Program-made: the position numbers and the translations under genes
The notes under the pieces: generated by a model
What the model was told of the DNA's origin: nothing
Database searches by the model: none
Seen by the model: only the letters and a program-made list of their open reading frames with translations
Shown here: positions 34,028 to 43,300 of the stretch, one piece after another
Position numbering within the stretch: position 1 is the first letter of the stretch
Layout of the letters: each line of letters starts with the position of its first letter
From: Flavipsychrobacter sp964461535
Lineage (GTDB): Bacteria > Bacteroidota > Bacteroidia > Chitinophagales > Chitinophagaceae
Reading direction: 5' to 3'
Assembly (NCBI GenBank): GCA_964461535.1
Contig: CAYWUY010000006.1
Span: forward strand, 23,565 to 87,564
DNA length: 64,000 bases

Positions 34028-35104
34028 CTACCAATTTTTTATATTCTTAATAGTTTCAATCAGTAGGTTAGCCATAGCCTGCTGATTTTTTCTTTTGGGG
34101 TGTGTATTAGTTCCTATGAATGGGAAAAATAGTGTATGAACTTTTTTGTCGTTTATTTGATTGACCGCCTGACTGATGTATCTAGGCCATGGAGCTCCTT
34201 CTTTTGTAGCATCCATGGAGCCAAGCGCACAAATTATATCAGCTTTTGGGTGTTTTTGCCTAATAGTTAAGATGAAATTTTTGTAGGCAGTTATAATGCT
34301 CGTTGAATCAGGTGCATTATTCCCAAACCGCTTAATATATTGCGGATGATCTGGTTTGTTTATCAGCCAGGAATCATTTTGGAGTAAATTCACCACTACT
34401 ATCTCAGGCTCAAATTGTTTAAAATTCCACTTATTTAGGCTATCCTCAGGGGCTATTCTATCATACATTTCAGGCATAATTATGTTAAACCAACTGAGCA
34501 TGAGTCCTATTCCACTTTTTGAAATACATTGGAAATCAGCATTGAAATATCTTGCAGTTATAGCCCCATAGCTGTAGTAATGATTAAAGTATTTTGGGTC
34601 TTTTGAATCTCCTAGGGTATCATCTACACTATATCCTGATGTTATAGAATTTCCGTAAAACTGAATTTTATGTTTGTGTGGAATACTATTGTGAGGGTGT
34701 CCTTCATTTCCCAAATCAAAATAATAGAAATCAGTCCCACCAAAACTCGCCTCAGTAAGTTTATATAATGTTAGCTTATGGCATTCTTCCGATAAGTCTT
34801 CTGCAAGAGTATAAGTATTTGGTATTGTATCAGGATGTATAGTGTTAATAACGTTATCATCCACAATTACATAATAGTAATTTTTCCCTGTAGCATCTTT
34901 TAACTTTGCAGATATAGTTTTTCCGGTAAATCGTATACTTACCGATGCCCCTGACCAGAATAATTTTGTTGAGCTATCTGTAAAAACATTTCTGCCTGAA
35001 AATTGAAGAATTTTATCAGAGTGTTTAATAATGGTATTTTTACCATTACAAGAATAGGCTAGAGTACCTAGTAATAATACTATGATAAAATGAAATAATT
35101 TCAT
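34028..35104 (-). CDS. SGNH/GDSL esterase lipoprotein, CE2-like
   Basis: A lipoprotein signal peptide (lipobox AYSC, Cys at about residue 19), an N-terminal beta-sandwich (about 30-140), then an SGNH hydrolase: block I IQFYGNSITSGYSVDD (catalytic Ser), KSGIGLMLSWF, block III VVNLLQNDSW (Asn), and block V THPKRKNQQ (His). The two-domain build matches carbohydrate esterase family 2 enzymes that deacetylate polysaccharides. The first Met codon (35107) overlaps the flavin reductase stop; the second (35104) is equally good. It is probably attached to the cell envelope. Confidence 0.87.
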   Translation of the reverse strand: MKLFHFIIVLLLGTLAYSCNGKNTIIKHSDKILQFSGRNVFTDSSTKLFWSGASVSIRFTGKTISAKLKDATGKNYYYVIVDDNVINTIHPDTIPNTYTLAEDLSEECHKLTLYKLTEASFGGTDFYYFDLGNEGHPHNSIPHKHKIQFYGNSITSGYSVDDTLGDSKDPKYFNHYYSYGAITARYFNADFQCISKSGIGLMLSWFNIIMPEMYDRIAPEDSLNKWNFKQFEPEIVVVNLLQNDSWLINKPDHPQYIKRFGNNAPDSTSIITAYKNFILTIRQKHPKADIICALGSMDATKEGAPWPRYISQAVNQINDKKVHTLFFPFIGTNTHPKRKNQQAMANLLIETIKNIKNW

Positions 35105-35625
35105 CAATTTAAGGTACGCAATTTGGCAGATATTCTTGCAATAATTTCCTGAATTTGTTTAACAGTATCTTCATCTATTAGTTTGTTATTTTTATCTAGT
35201 TTAGACCGTACAAACCTTATTAATAAAGAATTTCCATCTTCAATATTGGCTGTAATTGCTTTTAAAATATTTAACCAAGATTCATGTGCATACGTTCCAT
35301 TAGTTGCAGCTGTTATCAAAACCGTATATTTCTCGTAAAATTCTCCACCTGATACTAGCCAATCAATAGCATTTTTAAGAGTGCCCGGAATTCCAAATGC
35401 ATATTCAGGACTTACTATAATTATTATATTCGATAGTTTTACTTTTTCCTTTAAGTCTAATACTTCAATTGGTAATTCTTTGCTATCGTTAAAATGAGGT
35501 AGTTTATCTAGGCTTTCATATACTTCAACATTGGCTTCTTGTATATTCTCTACGAAATAATTCGTAATTGCAAAACAGCTTGAATCTTTTCTTAGTGATC
35601 CGTTTATTATGAGTATTTTATTCAT
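35104..35625 (-). CDS. NADPH-dependent FMN reductase family protein
   Basis: A flavodoxin-fold enzyme of about 173 residues: the FMN phosphate loop INGSLRKDSSCF near the N-terminus and VSPEYAFGIPGTLKNAIDWLV, the SPEYxxxxPGxLKNAxDW motif of the NAD(P)H:FMN/quinone reductase group. The frame reaches 35682, but MNKILIINGS at 35625 is the natural start. It overlaps the esterase start, so the two are translated from one mRNA, although no functional link is obvious. Confidence 0.9.
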   Translation of the reverse strand: MNKILIINGSLRKDSSCFAITNYFVENIQEANVEVYESLDKLPHFNDSKELPIEVLDLKEKVKLSNIIIIVSPEYAFGIPGTLKNAIDWLVSGGEFYEKYTVLITAATNGTYAHESWLNILKAITANIEDGNSLLIRFVRSKLDKNNKLIDEDTVKQIQEIIARISAKLRTLN

Positions 35626-35784
35626 TTCCGCTAATGTAAAATTCTTTTGTGTAGGTATGTTGTAATATAATCTTAAAATCATTTCTTTTCACATAATTTA
35701 CATTATGTTTAATAAAATAAACAATAACGCTCATAAACGTGTAATTTCTTAATATTGTATAGTTAATCGGTTTAATTATTTAGC

Positions 35785-37029
35785 ATGAAGTTTACCTATA
35801 TTAGTTTATATATAACTACCCTTTTCTTTGTTCTTATCAATAATGTCGCAAAGGCTCAAGTTTCTAATTGTAATGCATTTTTAAAAGGAAATTATCTTGA
35901 AGTTGGGTTTAACTGGAACGGTGCAATTGGTACTAGCTATAAACCTCCGGTTGGCTACCACCCTGTAATGGCGAGTTCATATTACAAATCTCCAGTTTGT
36001 GGTGGCGGTATATATTCAGATAGTTCATTAGGAATTGTTTCTGACGTAAATATGACTGGATGGAGTTCTGGATCATATTTAGGCGATTATGTTTTACCTG
36101 GTGATGGTCAAGAAGGCTGGAGCCTAATGATTGGTTCAGAACAAATCAATGGTTGGAACATCTTAGCTAAATCTACGGATACTTTACAGTATAATATGCC
36201 GCATGATTTCATTGAGTATCAGGATTCCGCAAATTTTAAGCTTGTAAAATGGCAAGGGTTAAGAAGAGGCCTATATGTTACTCAATTTTATAGAATCGAT
36301 AAAAATGCTAATGTCATGAAGGTTTCAGTTTTGTTAGAAAACTCTAGCTTGGAAACCTTATCAGACATATATTTCATGCGTACAATAAATGTTAATACCA
36401 ACGGCGCTTCAGGGTCTTTGGCAACAGTAAATAAGATTCTGCATCAACAGCCTAATGCACTAGACAAAGTTGAAGTTTATAGTAGAAATGCTAGCCCTGG
36501 AACAGACAATGGATTTGTTTTCATGGCTAGCCAATATCCTTACAGTAAGGCTTTTATTAGCAATACGTCTACATTACCTGATGCTACTACTATTAATTAT
36601 ATATATTCTGGTGACGGCGCATTTGTATATAACGAAGGTGAAAGTAACACGGCCGATGCTTCAATTGGTTTGGTTTTTTATGGTGGTACACTATCCTCCG
36701 GACAAGGCGTTCAAATGGATTTTGTATATGGGTTTAAGGAATCTATGCTTGATAGTGTTTGGGTACCTGTATCAATAAAAGATGCTGAGTTTAATCAACT
36801 TTCCTTATATCCTAATCCAGCTGAAAACATTCTTTCATACAGTTTAACCAATCAAGAGCCACACAGTTGGCAGATAATTGATGTGTTTGGTAGAGTTGTT
36901 AAATATGGAGATAATACTACCAATATGGCCCATATAGATATAACAACTTTAGCACATGGTTTGTACACCTTTATTCTTACAACTGATAATAGGAGTTCTA
37001 GTATCAGGCAAAAATTTATAAAACAATAA
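35785..37029 (+). CDS. Secreted beta-rich protein with T9SS type-A sorting domain
   Basis: The signal peptide (about 1-24, ending AKAQ) is followed by a 300-residue beta-rich region with no recognised enzyme motif (NCNAFLKGNYLEVGFNWNGAIG near the start) and a type-A T9SS domain (about 335-414: LSLYPNPAENILSYSL, IDVFGRVVKYG, LAHGLYTFILTT, RQKFIKQ). It should be moved across the outer membrane by T9SS. It may be an adhesin or structural surface protein; this is a guess from composition only. Confidence 0.85.
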   Translation: MKFTYISLYITTLFFVLINNVAKAQVSNCNAFLKGNYLEVGFNWNGAIGTSYKPPVGYHPVMASSYYKSPVCGGGIYSDSSLGIVSDVNMTGWSSGSYLGDYVLPGDGQEGWSLMIGSEQINGWNILAKSTDTLQYNMPHDFIEYQDSANFKLVKWQGLRRGLYVTQFYRIDKNANVMKVSVLLENSSLETLSDIYFMRTINVNTNGASGSLATVNKILHQQPNALDKVEVYSRNASPGTDNGFVFMASQYPYSKAFISNTSTLPDATTINYIYSGDGAFVYNEGESNTADASIGLVFYGGTLSSGQGVQMDFVYGFKESMLDSVWVPVSIKDAEFNQLSLYPNPAENILSYSLTNQEPHSWQIIDVFGRVVKYGDNTTNMAHIDITTLAHGLYTFILTTDNRSSSIRQKFIKQ

Positions 37030-37039
37030 GTTTTAGTAT

Positions 37040-38038
37040 TTGGATAGTCTTACACATGTTGGTATTGGCGGTTGTATTTCAGCCATCACTCCAATTAAGA
37101 AATTAGGTAAAAAGGGTCTTATACTAGGTGCTGTTGCACAAAACTTACCTGATATTGATTTTATAGCATCCTATTTTTTACCAGTATCACGAGATGTAAT
37201 ATTTCATAGAAGTATCACCCACTCTATCATATTTGTAATTGTTTCATCTTTTTTACTAGCAGCTATATGCGGTAAGTTATATAGTAAACTAGCAATTGGA
37301 TATAAGAGTTGGCTCTTATTTTGGCTTTTACAGTTATTTGTACATATACTTATTGACTCATTTAATGTTTACGGAACTGGATGGTTTGAGCCTTTTTATA
37401 GGTATAGAATTTCGTTTAATATATTTTATGTTTCAGACCCCCTTTTTTTTATATGGCCTGTTGGGGTATTTTTCTATTATCTATTTACTAAAATAATTAA
37501 GCCGAAGTATGCTTGGTATGCAATTATTATAAGTGTTATATATACTATATATGGTGTGGGTATTAAGTTGAAAATTAATAAAAAGGTAGAAGAGAATTTT
37601 AGAAGTTCAAACATATATCCAGTAGACTATATAGTCACTCCTACTCCATTAAATAACCAATTTTGGTACATAGTATCCAAAGATAGTTTAGGATCATACA
37701 CAGGTTATACATCAGTTAATGAAAAAAGACCTATCCATTTTTGTTATACTCCTAAAAACGATTCATTAAAAGCTACCATAGTTCAGCAGGAAGCAGTTCA
37801 ACAATTAGAGCGTTTTTCTCAAGGCTATTACGCATATTCATTTAAAAACAATAAAATAGTTATTAACGATTTAAGGTTTGGTGAAATTCAAGGCTGGAAT
37901 GGTGGATGTGGACAATTTGTTTTTTACTATTATTTTGATAACGATGATAATAACAAAGCTATAGTGCAGCGTGGCAGAATGATGGGCTGGAATAGACAAT
38001 CATTACAATTGTTTTGGAGGAAAATTATTGGACAATAA
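37040..38038 (+). CDS. YdjM-like membrane-bound metal-dependent hydrolase (DUF457)
   Basis: A 332-residue protein starting with the family's MDSLTHVGIGG; here the first codon is a TTG, and the conserved MDSLTH fixes it despite no ATG. Further motifs: QNLPDIDF, FHRSITHS, HILIDSFNVYGT. These His/Asp sets are the proposed metal ligands. There are about five TM helices in the first 180 residues, then a soluble domain with HFCYTPKNDS and WNGGCGQFVFYY. In relatives it is membrane-bound and of uncertain substrate. It follows the T9SS gene by 10 bases. Confidence 0.87.
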   Translation: MDSLTHVGIGGCISAITPIKKLGKKGLILGAVAQNLPDIDFIASYFLPVSRDVIFHRSITHSIIFVIVSSFLLAAICGKLYSKLAIGYKSWLLFWLLQLFVHILIDSFNVYGTGWFEPFYRYRISFNIFYVSDPLFFIWPVGVFFYYLFTKIIKPKYAWYAIIISVIYTIYGVGIKLKINKKVEENFRSSNIYPVDYIVTPTPLNNQFWYIVSKDSLGSYTGYTSVNEKRPIHFCYTPKNDSLKATIVQQEAVQQLERFSQGYYAYSFKNNKIVINDLRFGEIQGWNGGCGQFVFYYYFDNDDNNKAIVQRGRMMGWNRQSLQLFWRKIIGQ

Positions 38039-38096
38039 TATCATAAATTTAAGGTGTTTCAAGACTTTAAGGCACCTAATCACCAATTAATTTGTG

Positions 38097-38104
38097 TAAC
38101 TTTG
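38097..38104 (+). promoter_or_regulatory. -7 promoter box upstream of the YbiT-like gene
   Basis: TAACTTTG, a TAnnTTTG match in the 140-base gap before ATG 38179, giving a leader of about 67 bases. No good -33 element was seen. Confidence 0.4.
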
Positions 38105-38178
38105 CACACTGAAAAATTATCAGATAAAATTTTGTTAGATATTTTGTCTTTCAAGATTACTGGCTTTCTCTCAAAAAT

Positions 38179-39807
38179 ATGATAACCGTTAGTAATTTAT
38201 CGCTTAGATATGGTAAGCGAGTATTGTTTGAAGATGTAAACATTAAGTTCACAGAAGGTAATTGTTATGGAATTATTGGTGCAAATGGCGCCGGTAAGTC
38301 TACCTTTATGAAAATAGTATCGGGTGAAATAGACCCAACTACTGGAAGAGTTGAAATCTCTAAAGATCAAAGGATGAGTGTTCTAAAACAGAACCACTAT
38401 GAGTTTGATGAAGTGCCGGTACTAGAAACCGTTATCAGAGGAAATAGCAAGTTGTATACGGTAATGAAAGAGAAAGATGCTATTTATGCAAAAGAAGATT
38501 TTTCTGAAGAAGATGGTATTAAGGCAGGTGAGCTTGAAGGTTTATTTGCAGAGATGGATGGATGGAACGCTGAGAGTGATGCTGCAACTTTATTAAGTAA
38601 TCTAGGTATAAAAGAAGATTTACATTACAAACTGCTTAAAGAATTAGATGGTAACCAAAAAGTAAGAGTCCTTTTGGCTCAAGCATTATTTGGTAATCCG
38701 GATATACTTTTATTAGATGAGCCTACCAATGACCTAGATTTGGAAACTATTACTTGGTTAGAGAATTTCTTAGCTGAGTATGATAAAATCGTGTTAGTAG
38801 TATCGCACGATCGTCACTTTCTAGATGCGGTATGTACACACGTTGCCGATATCGACTTTGGTAAAATCAACATATTTACCGGTAACTACTCTTTCTGGTA
38901 CGAGTCTAGTCAATTATTATTAAAACAGCGCAGCGATCAAAATAAGAAAGCTGAAGACAAAATAGCTGAGTTAAAAGAGTTTATTGCTCGTTTCTCTGCC
39001 AATGCATCTAAATCTAAACAAGCTACTAGTAGAAAGAAAGCTTTAGATAAGATTAAGGTAGATGAAATGCCTGCGTCTAATAGAAAGTACCCGGCTATTT
39101 TATTCAATAATCAGATACGTGAAGCTGGAGATCAAATCATAGAAGTTAAAGGTCTTAAGAAAAGTTTAAATGGTGAATTGTTATTCAAGGATATCAATTT
39201 CGATTTGAAACGTGGTCAAAAAGTTGCCGTTATTTCTAGTAACTCTTTAGCTACTACAGCTTTTTACCAAATATTAAGTGGTGAGGATACTGATTTTGAA
39301 GGGTCGTTTAAATGGGGCGTAACTATTACTCCTGCTTATTTACCTAATGATAATAGTAAGTATTTCGAGGGTAATAATGATAATCTAATAGATTGGCTAC
39401 GTCAATATTCAGAGGAAAAAGACGAAACTTTTATACGTGGGTTCTTAGGTAGAATGTTATTCTCAGGTGAAGAAACACTTAAAAAATCGTCTGTATTAAG
39501 TGGGGGCGAAAAAATGCGTTGTATGCTTAGCAGAATGATGATGATGAAAGGTAATTTGCTAATGCTTGATGAGCCAACCAACCACTTAGATTTGGAAAGC
39601 ATCACGGCTTTAAATAACGGCATGAAAGATTTCAAGGGTACAATTATCTTTACATCTCGTGACCATGAGCTAACAAACACTGTAGCAGACAGAGTGCTAG
39701 AGTTGACTCCTAATGGCCTTATTGATAGAGAGATGTCTTTCGATGAATATCTAGCTAATGATAGAGTAAAAGAGTTGAGAAAAGAGATGTACGCCGTTAC
39801 TGTATAG
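38179..39807 (+). CDS. ABC-F ATPase, YbiT-like
   Basis: A 542-residue tandem ABC protein. Domain 1 has an intact Walker A GANGAGKST, a variant signature LDGNQKVR and Walker B LLLDEPTNDLD. In domain 2 the Walker A position reads SSNSLATTAF, lacking the Gly/Lys pattern, although LSGGEKMR and LMLDEPTNHLD remain and the switch region is SRDHE instead of SHDR. I recall the same loss in Bacteroides relatives, so it seems lineage-wide. It probably acts on ribosomes with one active ATP site. Confidence 0.92.
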   Translation: MITVSNLSLRYGKRVLFEDVNIKFTEGNCYGIIGANGAGKSTFMKIVSGEIDPTTGRVEISKDQRMSVLKQNHYEFDEVPVLETVIRGNSKLYTVMKEKDAIYAKEDFSEEDGIKAGELEGLFAEMDGWNAESDAATLLSNLGIKEDLHYKLLKELDGNQKVRVLLAQALFGNPDILLLDEPTNDLDLETITWLENFLAEYDKIVLVVSHDRHFLDAVCTHVADIDFGKINIFTGNYSFWYESSQLLLKQRSDQNKKAEDKIAELKEFIARFSANASKSKQATSRKKALDKIKVDEMPASNRKYPAILFNNQIREAGDQIIEVKGLKKSLNGELLFKDINFDLKRGQKVAVISSNSLATTAFYQILSGEDTDFEGSFKWGVTITPAYLPNDNSKYFEGNNDNLIDWLRQYSEEKDETFIRGFLGRMLFSGEETLKKSSVLSGGEKMRCMLSRMMMMKGNLLMLDEPTNHLDLESITALNNGMKDFKGTIIFTSRDHELTNTVADRVLELTPNGLIDREMSFDEYLANDRVKELRKEMYAVTV

Positions 39808-39830
39808 TGTCCGGTAAATATTTTATACTA

Positions 39831-39864
39831 TATAGGGTTGCAATATGCAACCCTATATTTTTTA
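39831..39864 (+). terminator. Terminator after the YbiT-like gene
   Basis: A perfect 12-bp stem TATAGGGTTGCA / TGCAACCCTATA (39831-39842 and 39846-39857), 3-base loop, then a run of seven T. Confidence 0.93.
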
Positions 39865-39902
39865 ATATTACTTCTAGTTTTTTTGTTAGTATCTTTACTG
39901 TG

Positions 39903-40292
39903 TTGAATAAACTAATAGCCATATTACTACTGGTTACAATTAGTGTCACTGGTACGCCATTGCAGCAGTTTGTAAAATTGCCTGTATTGGTCTCCCATTT
40001 CTTTGAGCATAAGCAAAAGAACAACAAGCTCAGTTTATTGCAATTTTTAAAAATGCATTATGTTGTTTCTGATGATCACGATGGTGATAAAGAAAGGGAT
40101 AATCAGTTGCCATTCAAGCAGTGTGGTCATTATTTTTTTGTAAACGCTTCTACCCCGCCCTCTACACTGACTTTTGATGATAAGTTAGTTATTACATATC
40201 AATACGCTGTATTCCACTCCCCCCTTCATAATGAAGATGTACCTAGCAGTAGCTATCTAGATGCCATTTGGCAACCTCCACGAAATATTTAG
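39903..40292 (+). CDS. Small exported protein preceding the metal-efflux genes
   Basis: About 129 residues with a signal peptide or N-terminal anchor (LNKLIAILLLVTISVTGTP), then KLPVLVSHFFEHKQKNNKLSLLQFLKMHYVVSDDHDGDKERDNQLPFK and a His-containing C-terminal region. The acidic/His-rich stretch could bind metal. From memory, similar small proteins often sit in front of CzcA/CusA genes in Bacteroidota. The frame extends to 39807 inside the preceding gene, but a terminator lies within that extension; TTG 39903 (or the GTG before it) is preferred. Confidence 0.6.
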   Translation: MNKLIAILLLVTISVTGTPLQQFVKLPVLVSHFFEHKQKNNKLSLLQFLKMHYVVSDDHDGDKERDNQLPFKQCGHYFFVNASTPPSTLTFDDKLVITYQYAVFHSPLHNEDVPSSSYLDAIWQPPRNI

Positions 40293-40372
40293 ATTCTATA
40301 ATGGATAATGCATGATTAGTCATGCCTATTTTTCATGCTATTAGTTACCCTAGTAGTGTCTAAATATTATGT

Positions 40373-43300
40373 ATGTTAGATTTTATTATAAGATTTTCAG
40401 TAAGAAATAAGCTGATTATAGCTTTATTTATATTAGCATTAGTAGGTTATGGTGCCTATGAGGTAACTAAATTACCAATAGATGCAGTGCCTGATATTAC
40501 CAATAATCAAGTACAAGTTATCACAGTTGCACCAGCTCTTGGGGCTCCTGATATTGAAAGGCTAGTAACATTTCCGATTGAACAGGTAAACGCAAATGTG
40601 CCCGGATTGATTGAGATGAGAAGTTTTTCCCGTTTTGGTCTTTCTCTTATTACATTAGTTTTTGAAGATGATGTAGATATATATTGGGCCAGACAGCAAG
40701 TAAGCGAGCGTTTACAACAAGTGCAAAATGATATTCCGAAAGGTATAAACCCACCTACCCTTGCTCCGGTAACAACAGGACTTGGTGAAATTTATCAGTA
40801 TATCTTACGCCCTGCTAAAGGTTATGAAGCAGCTTATGGGCCTACAGAATTAAGAACTATTCAAGATTGGATTGTAAGAAGACAGCTATTAGGTGTAAAA
40901 GGTGTTGCTGATGTAAGTAGCTTCGGTGGTTTTTTAAAGCAATATGAGGTGGCCATAGATATGGCGAAATTGAATAGTTATCAGGTATCTATAAATGATA
41001 TTTTTAAGTGTTTAGAACAAAATAATCAGAATACTGGAGGTGCCTATATAGAAAAGGGGCCTACTTTGCTATATATAAGAAGTGAAGGTTTAGTAGCCAA
41101 TACCGATGATATAAAAAATATAGTAGTAAAGAATTTGGGTAATGGTGTTCCGCTTTTATTAGGCGATGTAGCCGATGTAAGAATTGGGCATGCAGTAAGA
41201 TATGGCGCAATGGGCTATAACAATGATGGCGAAGTTGCAGGAGCCGTTGTAATGATGCTAAAAGGCGCTAATAGTGGACAAGTTATAAAGTCCGTTAAAG
41301 AAAAGGTAGAACAGATTAAAAAAACATTACCGAAAGGGGTTGTTATTGAGGCTTTTTTAGATAGAACAAAAATGGTTAATAACGCCATAGGTACCGTTGA
41401 GAAGAACTTAATTGAAGGGTCTCTTATTGTAATTTTCATACTTATACTTTTCTTAGGTAATATTAGAGCTGGGTTGGTTGTAGCATCAGTTATACCATTA
41501 GCAATGTTATTTGCTATAATTATGATGAATCTATTTGGTGTAAGTGGTAATCTGATGAGCTTGGGTGCACTGGATTTTGGACTAATTGTAGATGGAGCAG
41601 TAATAATTGTTGAAGCTATATTACACAAATTAACTACCTCAGCTAAGTATAAACAAATATTACAAGTGGCGCAAAATGATATGGATGCAGAGGTGGAGGA
41701 ATCATCTTCTAGAATGATGAACAGTGCCGTTTTTGGTCAGCTAATTATTCTTATAGTATACTTACCTATCTTTTCATTACAAGGTATTGAAGGGAAAATG
41801 TTTAAACCTATGGCGCAAACTGTAGCATTTGCATTAGTAGGTGCATTTTTATTATCACTTACTTATATACCTATGATGAGTGCTGTATTCCTCAGGTATA
41901 AATCAAAGGCAAAGAAAAACTATAGCGAAATTGTACTTAATAAAGTAGAGATAGCTTTTAAACACCTTTTAGCAAAAATATTGCACTACCCTAGGTTAAT
42001 AATTACAGTTACTATTGCTGTATTTATTAGTGCTATTTATCTTTTTACAACGTTGGGTGGCGAGTTTATACCACAACTAGAAGAAGGTGATTTCGCAATT
42101 GAAACTAAGTTGTTAACCGGTAGTAACATTAATACTACAGTAAACTTGACCCAAAAAGCCTCAGGATTGTTACTGAAAAGTTTCCCCGAAGTAGAAAAAG
42201 TAGTTACTAAAATTGGTAGTAGTGAGATACCAACTGATCCCATGCCTCCTGAAGCATGCGATATGATAGTGACGCTAAAGGATAAATCCAAGTGGACTAG
42301 TGCACATTCTTTTCCTGAATTAGCTGAAAAAATGAGTAAAGTGTTGTCACAAATACCGGGTATTACTACAGGTTTTCAATTTCCAGTTCAGATGCGTTTT
42401 AATGAATTAATGACTGGTGCCAGGCAAGATGTTGTATGTAAAATATTTGGAGAAAATATAGATACTCTGGCTTCCTATGCATCAAAACTTGGTAGTATAC
42501 TATCTGGCATAGAAGGCGCTAAAGATATATATGTAGAGCCAATTAGTGGTGTACCGCAAGTGGTTATACAATACAACAGAAAAGCACTAGCACAATACGG
42601 ATTAGATATTACAACTATAAATGATGCCGTGAATATTGCATTTGCAGGAAGAGCAACCGGGAATGTATATGAGGGCGAACGTAGGTTCGAATTAGTTGTT
42701 CGTTCGGCTGAGGAAAAAAGATTGAGTATTGATGATATTAAAAATCTGTTAGTAAATACGCCATCTGGTGCTAAAATGCCACTGTCAACTTTTGCTAGCA
42801 TTGATATTGTTGAGGGGGCAAACCAAATTCAAAGAGAAGATGCCAAACGAAGGATTGTTACAGGTTTTAATGTTAGAGGAAGAGATGTGCAAAGCATAGT
42901 AAAAGAGGTGCAACAAAAAGCAGAACAATTGCGCTTGCCCACTGGTTACTACATCACCTATGGAGGCGCTTTTGAAAATCTTGAAGCTGCTAAAAAAAGA
43001 TTGTCTATTGCCGTGCCGGTATCATTATTACTAATTTTTCTATTGCTATTTTTTGCATTTAAGTCGGTAAAAGAGAGTATATTAATTTATACAGCTATTC
43101 CACTCTCCGCAATAGGTGGTATTCTAGCTCTAGTTATGCGGGGTCTTCCATTTAGTATTAGTGCAGGTATCGGATTTATTGCACTTTTTGGTGTAGCTGT
43201 TTTAAATGGAATTGTTTTGCTAGCCGAGTTTAATAGATTACAGGCGTCAGGTATTAAGAACGCTGTAAGAATTGTACTACAAGGTACTTCTGTCAGGTTA

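Noticed and set aside
41215..41628. Minus-strand ORF of 137 codons inside the RND pump gene
   Set aside because: It is antisense to well-conserved TM segments of the pump. Its composition (Ile, Thr, Pro, Ser) is that of a reverse-frame shadow.
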